In this document: positions 1 through 5,376 of the stretch, in pieces
Layout of the letters: the number at the start of each line of letters is the position of its first letter
How positions within the stretch are numbered: position 1 is the stretch's first letter
Source: Micavibrio sp. UBA5703
GTDB lineage: Bacteria > Pseudomonadota > Alphaproteobacteria > Micavibrionales > Micavibrionaceae
DNA: 7,866 bases
Assembly (NCBI GenBank): GCA_002420015.1
Contig: DIHF01000071.1
Span: 1 to 7,866 of the forward strand
Direction: 5' to 3'
The notes under the pieces: generated by a model
What the model was told of the DNA's origin: nothing
Databases searched by the model: none
The model's input: only the letters and a program-made list of their open reading frames with translations
Translations under genes and position numbers: made by a program

Positions 1-93
1 AACCGCATCCGCGTGCTGCAAGGCGATTCCGTCGTCGTTGAAATGACGCCCTACGATCTGACCAAGGGTCGCATTATTTTCCGTGAGAAATAA
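1..93 (+). CDS. infA: Translation initiation factor IF-1, C-terminal end (partial)
   Basis: The frame open from base 1 encodes the last 30 residues of IF-1 and ends in TAA at 91-93. The visible part runs NRIRVLQGDSVVVEMTPYDL and then TKGRIIFREK. The VxVEMTPYDLxKGRIxFR pattern is the hallmark end of the IF-1 OB fold. IF-1 (about 72 residues) binds the A site of the 30S subunit and, with IF-2 and IF-3, directs initiator tRNA placement. About 40 N-terminal residues, the promoter and the ribosome binding site lie left of the window. The stop overlaps the next gene, maf, by 11 nt, so the two are probably co-transcribed and translationally coupled. The infA-maf-rng order is common in Alphaproteobacteria. 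Confidence 0.95.
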   Translation, partial: NRIRVLQGDSVVVEMTPYDLTKGRIIFREK

Positions 94-649
94 TCTTATA
101 CTGGCATCCGCCTCGCCGCGCCGCCTTGATCTGCTCAATCAGATCGGCATAACGCCAGCCAAAATCATTCCCGCCGATATCGACGAAACACCTTTGAAAA
201 ACGAACTGCCCCGTGAACTGGCTTTGCGGCTCGCCGTGGAAAAGGCGCAAAAAGTCGCTCAGGAAAATATGGGTATGGCCGTTTTAGCCGCCGATACGGT
301 TGTCGCCTGCGGCCGCCGCGTTCTGCCCAAAGCCGAAACGGAGGCCGAGGCCCGTTCCTGCCTTGAACTGCTTTCCGGGCGGCGGCATCACGTTTACGGC
401 GGCATTGCGGTTATCGACGAAAACGGCGCTTTGAAAAAACGCCTTTCGGATACCGTGGTCCAATTTAAAAAGCTTTCTTCCCGCGAAATCGAAAATTATC
501 TTAAGAGCGGCGAGTGGAAAGGCAAGGCCGGGGGCTATGCAATTCAAGGGCTTGCGGGGGCGTACATCAAGCAAATAAGGGGTTCTTATTCCAATGTCGT
601 GGGGCTGTCCCTGTATGATATAATGGTAATGTTAGGCGTTAATAGCTAG
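83..649 (+). CDS. maf: Maf-family nucleoside triphosphate pyrophosphatase
   Basis: This 188-residue protein belongs to the Maf/HAM1-like pyrophosphatases. These cytoplasmic enzymes hydrolyse non-canonical or excess NTPs to NMP and pyrophosphate. Visible signatures are the N-terminal LASASPRR (residues 7-14), ADIDET (31-36), the catalytic AADTVV with the presumed base Asp71, LPKAETEAEA (81-90), LSGRRHHV (97-104) and, near the end, AGGYAIQGLAGAYI with GSYSNVVGLSLYD. The length is normal for the family. The start chosen is GTG at 83, which places LASASPRR at the usual distance from the N-terminus. It lies inside the last codons of infA and the two overlap by 11 nt. Whether it prefers dTTP/UTP (YhdE type) or m7GTP (YceF type) cannot be settled by eye. 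Rng starts 15 nt after the maf stop. Confidence 0.93.
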   Translation: MRNNLILASASPRRLDLLNQIGITPAKIIPADIDETPLKNELPRELALRLAVEKAQKVAQENMGMAVLAADTVVACGRRVLPKAETEAEARSCLELLSGRRHHVYGGIAVIDENGALKKRLSDTVVQFKKLSSREIENYLKSGEWKGKAGGYAIQGLAGAYIKQIRGSYSNVVGLSLYDIMVMLGVNS

Positions 650-664
650 GCAGGACCTAAGGCA

Positions 665-1888
665 TTGGAAATATTGATCGAAGAGCTGGAAGGCAGCCTT
701 TGGACGGCGGCCCTTGAAGACGGCGTTTTGCAGGGGCTTGAGATCGATCCCCTGAGCGAGGAAGTGCGCTGGGGTTCCGTCTATTGGGCCAAAATCAAGA
801 CCTTCGATGCCGCGATGGATGCGGTGTTTCTCGACCTGGACGGCGACAACACGGGAATCCTTTATAACAAGGATGTCCGCATCCGCCGCAAAAACGGCAC
901 CATCGTCAAGGGCGGCGAAAAGCCGATCACAAAAATGTTCAAGGCCGGCGATATGATCGCGGTTCAGGCCAAAACGGCTTACCTCATTTCCGATGAAGAT
1001 TCCGGGCCGATCACCCAAAAGCTGCCGCGCATGAGCATGGATATCACCGTTCCGGGGCGCTATCTGATTTTCTGCGCCATGGAAGACGACAACAGGGTTT
1101 CACAGCGCATCCGCGACAAGAAACTGCGTAAACAGCTTCTGGATATGCTTGGCTCTATGGGTGATGTGCATGGCTGTATCCTTCGCGCCGCCGCTGCGAA
1201 TGTCCAGACGGACGTACTGATCCGCGAAAGCAAAATCCTGCACGAACTCTGGGACCAGATGCAGGAATATTTCAAAGGAAACGATGCCAACCTGATTATG
1301 CTGGGGCCTGACGCACTTCAGAGAACATTGAGCGATCAGGCCAGCGCCAATATCGACCTCATCCAGGTCGTCACCATGGATCACTTCACGCAGGCCGATG
1401 AGTGGTGCTCGATCTTTGCGCCCGACCTCGTGACGAAAATAGAGCCGCTGGAGATGAAGGATGCAACCAACGATCTGGCCCTGTTCCATTACCGCGACAT
1501 CATGGGGCAGATCGAAGACCTTCTTCAGCCCTATGTAATTCTCCCCAATGGCAGCAATATCATCGTGCAGGAAACGGCGGCATTGACCGCGATCGACGTG
1601 AACCGGGGACAGGACAAAGGCTCGAACCTTTCGATCAACATCGCGGCGGCGAAGGAAATCGCGCGGCAGATACGCCTCAGGAACGCGGGTGGAATTATCA
1701 TCGTCGATTTCCTGAAGATGAGCGGCAAGCGCGAGCAGGACAAGCTGATTTCAGCGATAGAAGAACTGATCGACAGCGATCCCTGCACCGTGCAGATCCA
1801 CGGCATGACCGCGCTCGGCCTTATGGAGATGACCCGCGACCGGCGCACCTTGCCGCTACGCGCGCGTTATGAAGGTTCGGTTGAATAA
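665..1888 (+). CDS. rng: Short ribonuclease E/G-family protein lacking the Zn-link
   Basis: This 407-residue protein is homologous to the catalytic half of RNase E/G, endoribonucleases that process rRNA and start mRNA decay. An S1-like RNA-binding segment lies at about 38-105. It is followed by the 5'-sensor/RNase H-like part (PGRYLIF at 130-136, QRIR at 147-150) and the DNase I-like catalytic part. The two Mg-binding aspartates are present: Asp311 in TAIDVN and Asp348 in IIIVDFLKM, matching E. coli RNase E D303 and D346. The protein stops 16 residues after the EMTR motif (388-391), so the CPxC Zn-link and small domain seen in E. coli RNase G (489 residues) are absent. The start is TTG at 665, with an AGGA-like ribosome binding site about 9 nt upstream. 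The usual alphaproteobacterial downstream neighbour yacG is missing. Rng converges on rimK with an 8-nt gap. Confidence 0.85.
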   Translation: MEILIEELEGSLWTAALEDGVLQGLEIDPLSEEVRWGSVYWAKIKTFDAAMDAVFLDLDGDNTGILYNKDVRIRRKNGTIVKGGEKPITKMFKAGDMIAVQAKTAYLISDEDSGPITQKLPRMSMDITVPGRYLIFCAMEDDNRVSQRIRDKKLRKQLLDMLGSMGDVHGCILRAAAANVQTDVLIRESKILHELWDQMQEYFKGNDANLIMLGPDALQRTLSDQASANIDLIQVVTMDHFTQADEWCSIFAPDLVTKIEPLEMKDATNDLALFHYRDIMGQIEDLLQPYVILPNGSNIIVQETAALTAIDVNRGQDKGSNLSINIAAAKEIARQIRLRNAGGIIIVDFLKMSGKREQDKLISAIEELIDSDPCTVQIHGMTALGLMEMTRDRRTLPLRARYEGSVE

Positions 1889-1896
1889 CCAAAAAA

Positions 1897-2826
1897 TCAC
1901 GCCTTCCGTTTCTTGCGCAGCTTCCTTCTTTTTCTGGCGCGGCGGCGTTCGACCTGTTTTTCGACGTGTTCGATAATCATTCCGGCGATATCCTTGCCAG
2001 TTGCCCCTTCGACACCTTCGAGGCCCGGCGAGGAATTCACCTCAAGCACCATCGGCCCGCGAGAGGAACGAATAAGGTCGACACCGCTGGTTTTCAGCCC
2101 GACGACCCTCGATGCCTCTATCGCCATTTTTCGTTCCTTGTTGGTAATATCGACCTCATGCCCGGTGCCGCCGAGGTGAATATTGGCGCGGAACTCGCCT
2201 TCCGCCGCGTGGCGCTCCATCGCAGCGACGACTTTCTCGCCGATAACAAAAAGACGCAGATCGACGCCCCGCGATTCCTTGATAAACTCCTGAACCAGAA
2301 TATTGGCATTCAGGCTCTTAAAGGCGTTGATAACGCTCTCGGCGGCCTTGCTGGTTTCGGCCAGAACCACGCCGCGTCCCTGTGTCCCCTCAAGGAGCTT
2401 GATGATGACCGGCGCGCCGCCGACGATTTTAATCAAATCTTTTGTGTCGAGCGGCGAGTTGGCAAAGCCCGTGCGCGGAATATCGATATCCTTGTTGTCG
2501 CAGAGCATCTGCATGGTCCGCAGCTTGTCACGCGCCCGTGAAATGGCGATCGGCCCGTTGAGCAGATAAGAACCCTGCATCTCGAACTGGCGCAAAATCG
2601 CCGTGCCATAAAAGGTCATGGACGGGCGGATGCGCGGGATCACGGCATCAAACGGCTTCAGGATTTCACCGCCGCGATAATGGATTTCCGGCTTGCGCGC
2701 CGTAATGTCCATGTAGCAATTTTTGATGGCGATGAAATGCATCTCATGGCCGCGCTGCTCCCCCGCTTCAATCAGGCGACGGTTCGAGTACAGCTCCGGG
2801 TCGGAGGCAAGAACGGCTATTCTCAT
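1897..2826 (-). CDS. rimK: RimK alpha-L-glutamate ligase with a basic C-terminal tail
   Basis: RimK is an ATP-grasp ligase that adds glutamates to the C-terminus of ribosomal protein S6 and, in E. coli, also makes poly-alpha-glutamate. The 309-residue product resembles E. coli RimK (300 residues) throughout: the N-terminus MRIAVLASDPELYSNRRL, FDAVIPRI (59-66), TFYGTAILRQFEMQGSY (71-87), ARDKLRTMQ (98-106), the ATP-grasp loop KLLEGTQGRGVVLAET (143-158) and the metal-binding end of the fold, GVDLIR (248-253) with EVNSSPGLEG (Glu262, Asn264). The last 20 residues (290-309) are unusual, with 14 Lys or Arg; E. coli RimK has no such tail. The ATG at 2826-2824 follows the rimB stop directly (TAA then ATG). 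A GAGGG ribosome binding site at 2835-2839 lies inside the end of rimB, 8 nt before the ATG, implying coupling. Confidence 0.95.
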   Translation of the reverse strand: MRIAVLASDPELYSNRRLIEAGEQRGHEMHFIAIKNCYMDITARKPEIHYRGGEILKPFDAVIPRIRPSMTFYGTAILRQFEMQGSYLLNGPIAISRARDKLRTMQMLCDNKDIDIPRTGFANSPLDTKDLIKIVGGAPVIIKLLEGTQGRGVVLAETSKAAESVINAFKSLNANILVQEFIKESRGVDLRLFVIGEKVVAAMERHAAEGEFRANIHLGGTGHEVDITNKERKMAIEASRVVGLKTSGVDLIRSSRGPMVLEVNSSPGLEGVEGATGKDIAGMIIEHVEKQVERRRARKRRKLRKKRKA

Positions 2827-3312
2827 TTATTTATCCCTCACAGATTTATTCTTATAAAGTTTTACAACTTTTTCCGGCTTACCCAGCAGAAACGATTTTG
2901 CCGGATCGACGACGACCCTGGCTTTTTTCAGCGCGGCCCGGCCCAGCAGCATGCGAAACGCCATCTTATGGCGCGATGTCAATGTCACCTCGGAAATGAA
3001 ATCTTTACCGCCCAGTTCGATGCGTGCGCTGATGACATATCTTTTTTCCCGCTCGCCGTTTGAACTTATGACGTTCCTTTTTTCGATCAGCGGCGCTTCG
3101 CAAGTGATGACTAGTTCTTCCTTGCGCTTCAGGGGCGGAATATTAAAGCGGACGAATTTTTGGCCGTTTCTGGTGAAAACCTCTATGTCTTCGGCATGCA
3201 GGGCGGATGTTTTCGCCCCGGTGTCGATTTTGGCCCGGACGGCCGGCAAGCCGATATCCGGCAACGCGCACCATTCCTCCCAGCCGATCAGCGACTTCTT
3301 CAATTTTGGCAT
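2827..3312 (-). CDS. rimB: RimB-type retropepsin-like protease (RimK-associated)
   Basis: This 161-residue protein belongs to the family named 'ATP-dependent zinc protease', now understood as retropepsin-like aspartic proteases often found beside rimK. The key motif is AKIDTGAKTSALHA at residues 27-40, with Asp30 as the expected catalytic aspartate of the D-T/S-G signature. Near the end, RHKMAFRMLLGRAAL (114-128) is the second conserved block of the family. There is no signal peptide or membrane segment, so it is probably cytoplasmic. In Pseudomonas, RimB removes glutamates that RimK added to S6, so the pair would form a writer/eraser module. It begins at ATG 3312, 36 nt after the tRNA-Lys gene on the same strand. 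No clear Shine-Dalgarno sequence precedes this ATG and no separate promoter is evident, so transcription may read through from the tRNA. Confidence 0.88.
   Translation of the reverse strand: MPKLKKSLIGWEEWCALPDIGLPAVRAKIDTGAKTSALHAEDIEVFTRNGQKFVRFNIPPLKRKEELVITCEAPLIEKRNVISSNGEREKRYVISARIELGGKDFISEVTLTSRHKMAFRMLLGRAALKKARVVVDPAKSFLLGKPEKVVKLYKNKSVRDK
2835..2839 (-). promoter_or_regulatory. Ribosome binding site of rimK inside the rimB end
   Basis: GAGGG on the minus strand lies 8 nt before the rimK ATG (2826) and inside the last codons of rimB. With the stop and start codons abutting (TAA then ATG), this supports the chosen rimK start and translational coupling of protease and ligase. Confidence 0.75.
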
Positions 3313-3348
3313 ATGGGCCGAACCCGAAAGAAATAAAGGATGTATCGG

Positions 3349-3424
3349 TGGTGACCGCGCCGGGATTCGAACCCGGGACCTACTGATTAAAAGTCAGTTG
3401 CTCTACCAGCTGAGCTACGCGGTC
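3349..3424 (-). tRNA. tRNA-Lys (anticodon TTT), CCA encoded
   Basis: Read on the minus strand from 3424, the 76-nt gene folds as a cloverleaf. The acceptor stem is GACCGCG (3424-3418) paired with CGCGGTC (3359-3353), with discriminator A at 3352 and an encoded CCA at 3351-3349. The D arm contains the standard AGCTCAGCTGGTAGAGC. The anticodon arm is ACTGA / CTTTTAA / TCAGT, giving anticodon TTT in the 7-nt loop. The T arm contains GGTTCGAATCC. This decodes the lysine codons AAA and AAG. A strong-looking promoter lies just upstream at 3455-3483. RimB follows 36 nt downstream with no visible terminator between them. Confidence 0.97.
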
Positions 3425-3454
3425 GTTTTCGCATAATTTCCTGCGAACCGGGGC

Positions 3455-3483
3455 AAGATATGGGGTTAGACCCGAATCGTCAA
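3455..3483 (-). promoter_or_regulatory. Sigma70-type promoter for tRNA-Lys
   Basis: On the minus strand the -35 box is TTGACG (3483-3478), followed by a 17-bp spacer (3477-3461) and the -10 box TATCTT (3460-3455). This is a near-consensus housekeeping promoter of the kind placed before stable RNA genes. The bases after the -10 are GC-rich (GCCCCGG), resembling the discriminator of stringently controlled promoters. Transcription would begin near 3448, about 24 nt before the tRNA 5' end. It may also drive rimB and rimK by read-through, since no promoter or terminator is evident in the 36 nt between the tRNA and rimB. Confidence 0.75.
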
Positions 3484-3497
3484 GTGTTTCCAGACAA

Positions 3498-4010
3498 TTA
3501 CTTCTTAAATCTGGCTTTTAATCTTTTGGCTACCTGGGGGGTTACAAATTCGTCAATATTGCCGCCAAGACTGGCCACTTCCTTGACCATGCTGGCCGAA
3601 ACGAACTGCCATTTATCCGAGGCCATCAGGTAAACCATCTCGATCGAGGGGTCCAGCTTGGCGTTCATGCCGCAAAGCTGAAATTCGTACTCAAAGTCCG
3701 ATACGGCCCGCAAACCCCTGAAAATACAGGCGGCCTTGGATTGCCGGGCAAAATCCACCAGCAGATTGTCAAAACCCCGCACCTCGATCGCGCAGCCCTT
3801 TTCCGGCATGTTTTTGATGTCGGCAGCCACCATGTCGCAGCGCTGTTTGAGGTTAAAAAGCGGCTTTTTGCCGGGGCTGTCGGCAACGGCGATGATCAGA
3901 TGATCGACCAGTCGGCTGGCCCGGCGGATCAGGTGCAAATGCCCCTTCGTCACCGGGTCGAACGTGCCGGGGTAGATTCCTGTGCGGGTTTTTCCTTTAT
4001 TTCTCATCAC
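3498..4010 (-). CDS. coaD: Phosphopantetheine adenylyltransferase (PPAT)
   Basis: CoaD transfers AMP from ATP to 4'-phosphopantetheine, the penultimate step of coenzyme A synthesis, in the cytoplasm. The 170-residue product shows the whole family pattern: GIYPGTFDPVTKGHLHLI (11-28) with the T/HxGH nucleotide-binding motif as TKGH (21-24), SPGKKPLF (45-52), IFRGLRAVSDFEYEFQL (96-112) and the C-terminal FVSASMVKEVA (136-146), equivalent to the ISSSxVKEVA motif. It is about 10 residues longer than E. coli CoaD, mostly from an N-terminal extension (MMRNKGKTRT). The start is GTG at 4010 or, equally likely, ATG at 4007; an AGGGAT sequence lies just upstream. The upstream gene's stop is only 2 nt away, implying translational coupling. 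A decayed copy of the first 29 or so codons lies at 5263-5376, next to gyrA. The gene itself looks intact. Confidence 0.95.
   Translation of the reverse strand: MMRNKGKTRTGIYPGTFDPVTKGHLHLIRRASRLVDHLIIAVADSPGKKPLFNLKQRCDMVAADIKNMPEKGCAIEVRGFDNLLVDFARQSKAACIFRGLRAVSDFEYEFQLCGMNAKLDPSIEMVYLMASDKWQFVSASMVKEVASLGGNIDEFVTPQVAKRLKARFKK
3963..4007 (-). repeat. Direct repeat copy B (start of intact coaD)
   Basis: This is the partner of the 45-bp repeat at 5332-5376, in the same orientation and about 1.37 kb away. It encodes the first 15 residues of CoaD from the ATG at 4007. The two copies flank the EAL-like gene, so recombination between them could in principle remove that gene. Confidence 0.9.
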
Positions 4011-4012
4011 AC

Positions 4013-5263
4013 CTATCCCTGAGCCTTCAGTAAGTCATCAAAAGAAATTTTTTTGACACCGACGCATTTTGGCAAAGGTTGCGCCAGAGCAGGTCCGGCT
4101 ATATACAAAAACCCGGCACCCTCGGCCGTTTTTGCCGCCTCAGCGTTTGCAACTCCCTTAATAAAGGTTTTAGCATTTCTCTTTTTATAGATATCTCCAT
4201 AATGGAATATTTTTCCGTAAACATCAGACGCAGGTAAATTAAATTCTGCCAAGTCAAAACCATAGGCATGAGGTTGAAAATCAGGAGAAGCATAGTCGGG
4301 AAAAGACAAAATCCCGGAATTAACAATTGTCGCCCGCGAAAGCCGTGACAAACTCGCCAGTTGATCCTTGATTTTGGGTGACAACGTACCGCTGGGTAAA
4401 TCCCTGACCTCAAAAACAAGAAGTTTGTATATGGCAGGATTCATTCTGCGCAACACGTTTATATACAAATCAAAAATTACATCTTCGCCAAAGCTATTGA
4501 TGCTGAGCGGGAGAATAACCAGCGTTTGAACATTGCTTTTGACAAGACGCAAAAGCTCCAGGCACGCCCAGGACAGCAGCGCGAGATCTGTTCTGATACC
4601 GACTGTTTCGCCCTTCATGCCTTTAATGGTTCCGGCTGTCACGAAGTTTCCGGCAATGGCTTGCCCTGCGGCGTTCCAGAGCGGATAGAACACACATTTA
4701 ACATTCATCGCATTTTTAACCAGATCCTGCGGCATCGCATCCCTGGCTCCACCGATCTGAATTTCACGCAGCACGCGGTCTGCCCAGAAACCAACCTCCT
4801 TGAAGGAAGCGTTTTCCTTCAGCCCTTCGGCGATAACGGTTGAAAGCGCAGAATCTCCTCCAACACGTTTTTTCTCGGCTCCGGCCTGATCTTTCTGGGC
4901 TTCCGCCCCCGGCCCGCCTTCGATTCTGGCTTTTACAGCTCTCTTCACTTCAGCAGAGGCCCTCTCCAACTTCGCCTTGCCGCCGACCTCATTGATTTTT
5001 TCAAAAAAAACCATGACCTGAGAACTGCCGTCACTGTAGTAGGCTCCGCCTTCGGCATCCTTGATCACCTCGTCAATAACCTTGCGCCATATCTGGTGTA
5101 GCGTGCGGGATATCTGGTTGGTTCCCAAAAACAGATCGGGCACGGCCTGCTTAAGATCCCATACGACAGTAGCGCCGCCCTTACTGCTTTTGACCTTTAC
5201 ATCAAAATCCTTCTGCGAAGCTTCATAGTATCCTCGGAGAGAATCCGCTTTCTCACTGCTCAT
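4013..5263 (-). CDS. Degenerate EAL-domain-like protein, probably catalytically inactive
   Basis: This 416-residue protein has no signal peptide or membrane segment. Residues of about 188-398 follow the pattern of an EAL (c-di-GMP phosphodiesterase) domain: KCVFYPLWNAAGQAIAG (189-205) in place of the FQPIVD...G opening, a helix at 224-242, TLVILPLSINSF (247-258) like the SVNLS strand, KLLVFEVRDLPSG (280-292) like the LEITES strand, and GVANAEAAKTAEGAGFLY (370-387) then GPALAQPLP (390-398), like the EGVET...G.LF.RPLP end. The residues that bind metal and c-di-GMP appear lost: there is no EAL triplet, no DDFGTG and no KxD at the expected places. Residues 73-115 vaguely recall a decayed GGDEF-type domain, followed by an Ala/Lys/Glu-rich linker (116-134). 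The gene separates gyrA from coaD and has lower GC than its neighbours. An AAAGG ribosome binding site sits 8 nt before the ATG, and the start overlaps the preceding short frame as TAATG. The assignment is by eye; a binding or scaffold role is inference. Confidence 0.65.
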   Translation of the reverse strand: MSSEKADSLRGYYEASQKDFDVKVKSSKGGATVVWDLKQAVPDLFLGTNQISRTLHQIWRKVIDEVIKDAEGGAYYSDGSSQVMVFFEKINEVGGKAKLERASAEVKRAVKARIEGGPGAEAQKDQAGAEKKRVGGDSALSTVIAEGLKENASFKEVGFWADRVLREIQIGGARDAMPQDLVKNAMNVKCVFYPLWNAAGQAIAGNFVTAGTIKGMKGETVGIRTDLALLSWACLELLRLVKSNVQTLVILPLSINSFGEDVIFDLYINVLRRMNPAIYKLLVFEVRDLPSGTLSPKIKDQLASLSRLSRATIVNSGILSFPDYASPDFQPHAYGFDLAEFNLPASDVYGKIFHYGDIYKKRNAKTFIKGVANAEAAKTAEGAGFLYIAGPALAQPLPKCVGVKKISFDDLLKAQG

Positions 5264-5376
5264 TATTTTAACCTTTCTTCTTCGACCTCACGGCGAATGA
5301 GATGAAGCCCTTTCCTGGTTAGCTGGTCAAGCGTGCCGGGGTAGATGCCTGTGCGGGTTTTTGATTTATTGGCCAT
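5263..5376 (-). pseudogene. 5' remnant of coaD (37-codon open frame after gyrA)
   Basis: A short frame runs from ATG at 5376 to TAA at 5263. Its first 29 residues align without gaps to the CoaD in this window counted from its second Met: 21 of 29 are identical, including NK-x-KTRTGIYPGT and LHLIRR. The match covers the N-terminal extension that E. coli CoaD lacks, so the two pieces share recent ancestry. The nucleotide-binding TKGH motif has become TRKG, and after LHLIRR the sequence changes to EVEEERLK and stops, so it cannot be an active PPAT. The ATG overlaps the gyrA stop by 11 nt (ATGGCCAATAA), and the stop overlaps the next start as TAATG. It therefore occupies the place where coaD would be expected directly after gyrA. 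It may survive because it links translation of gyrA to the genes beyond. A functional microprotein is possible but not supported. Confidence 0.75.
5332..5376 (-). repeat. Direct repeat copy A (coaD start, next to gyrA)
   Basis: This 45-bp segment matches 3963-4007 at 39 of 45 positions without gaps, including two exact 15-base runs. One edge is the ATG of the coaD-like frame; sequence upstream of the ATG is unrelated in the two copies. Homology continues weakly at protein level to about 5290 and then ends. Confidence 0.9.

Noticed and set aside
1402..1872. A 156-codon frame on the + strand inside rng in another frame
   Set aside because: It overlaps the catalytic core of the RNase E/G protein, and its Arg/Gly/Asp-rich translation matches nothing I recognise.
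1877..1895. GGTT-GAAT-AACC hairpin next to an A-run at the rng/rimK convergence
   Set aside because: The stem is only 4 bp. The A-run gives A, not U, in the rng transcript and precedes the hairpin in the rimK direction, so it does not fit a rho-independent terminator for either gene.
2951..3436. Open frame on the + strand ending in a peptide read from the tRNA-Lys region
   Set aside because: The peptide around GIRTRDLLIKSQLLYQLSYA is a well-known artefact of translating the antisense of a tRNA, and the rest is antisense to rimB.
3963..5376. Transposon or integron explanation for the repeats flanking the EAL-like gene
   Set aside because: The repeats are coaD coding sequence in direct orientation, not inverted ends. 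There is no transposase, integrase or short target-site duplication visible between them.
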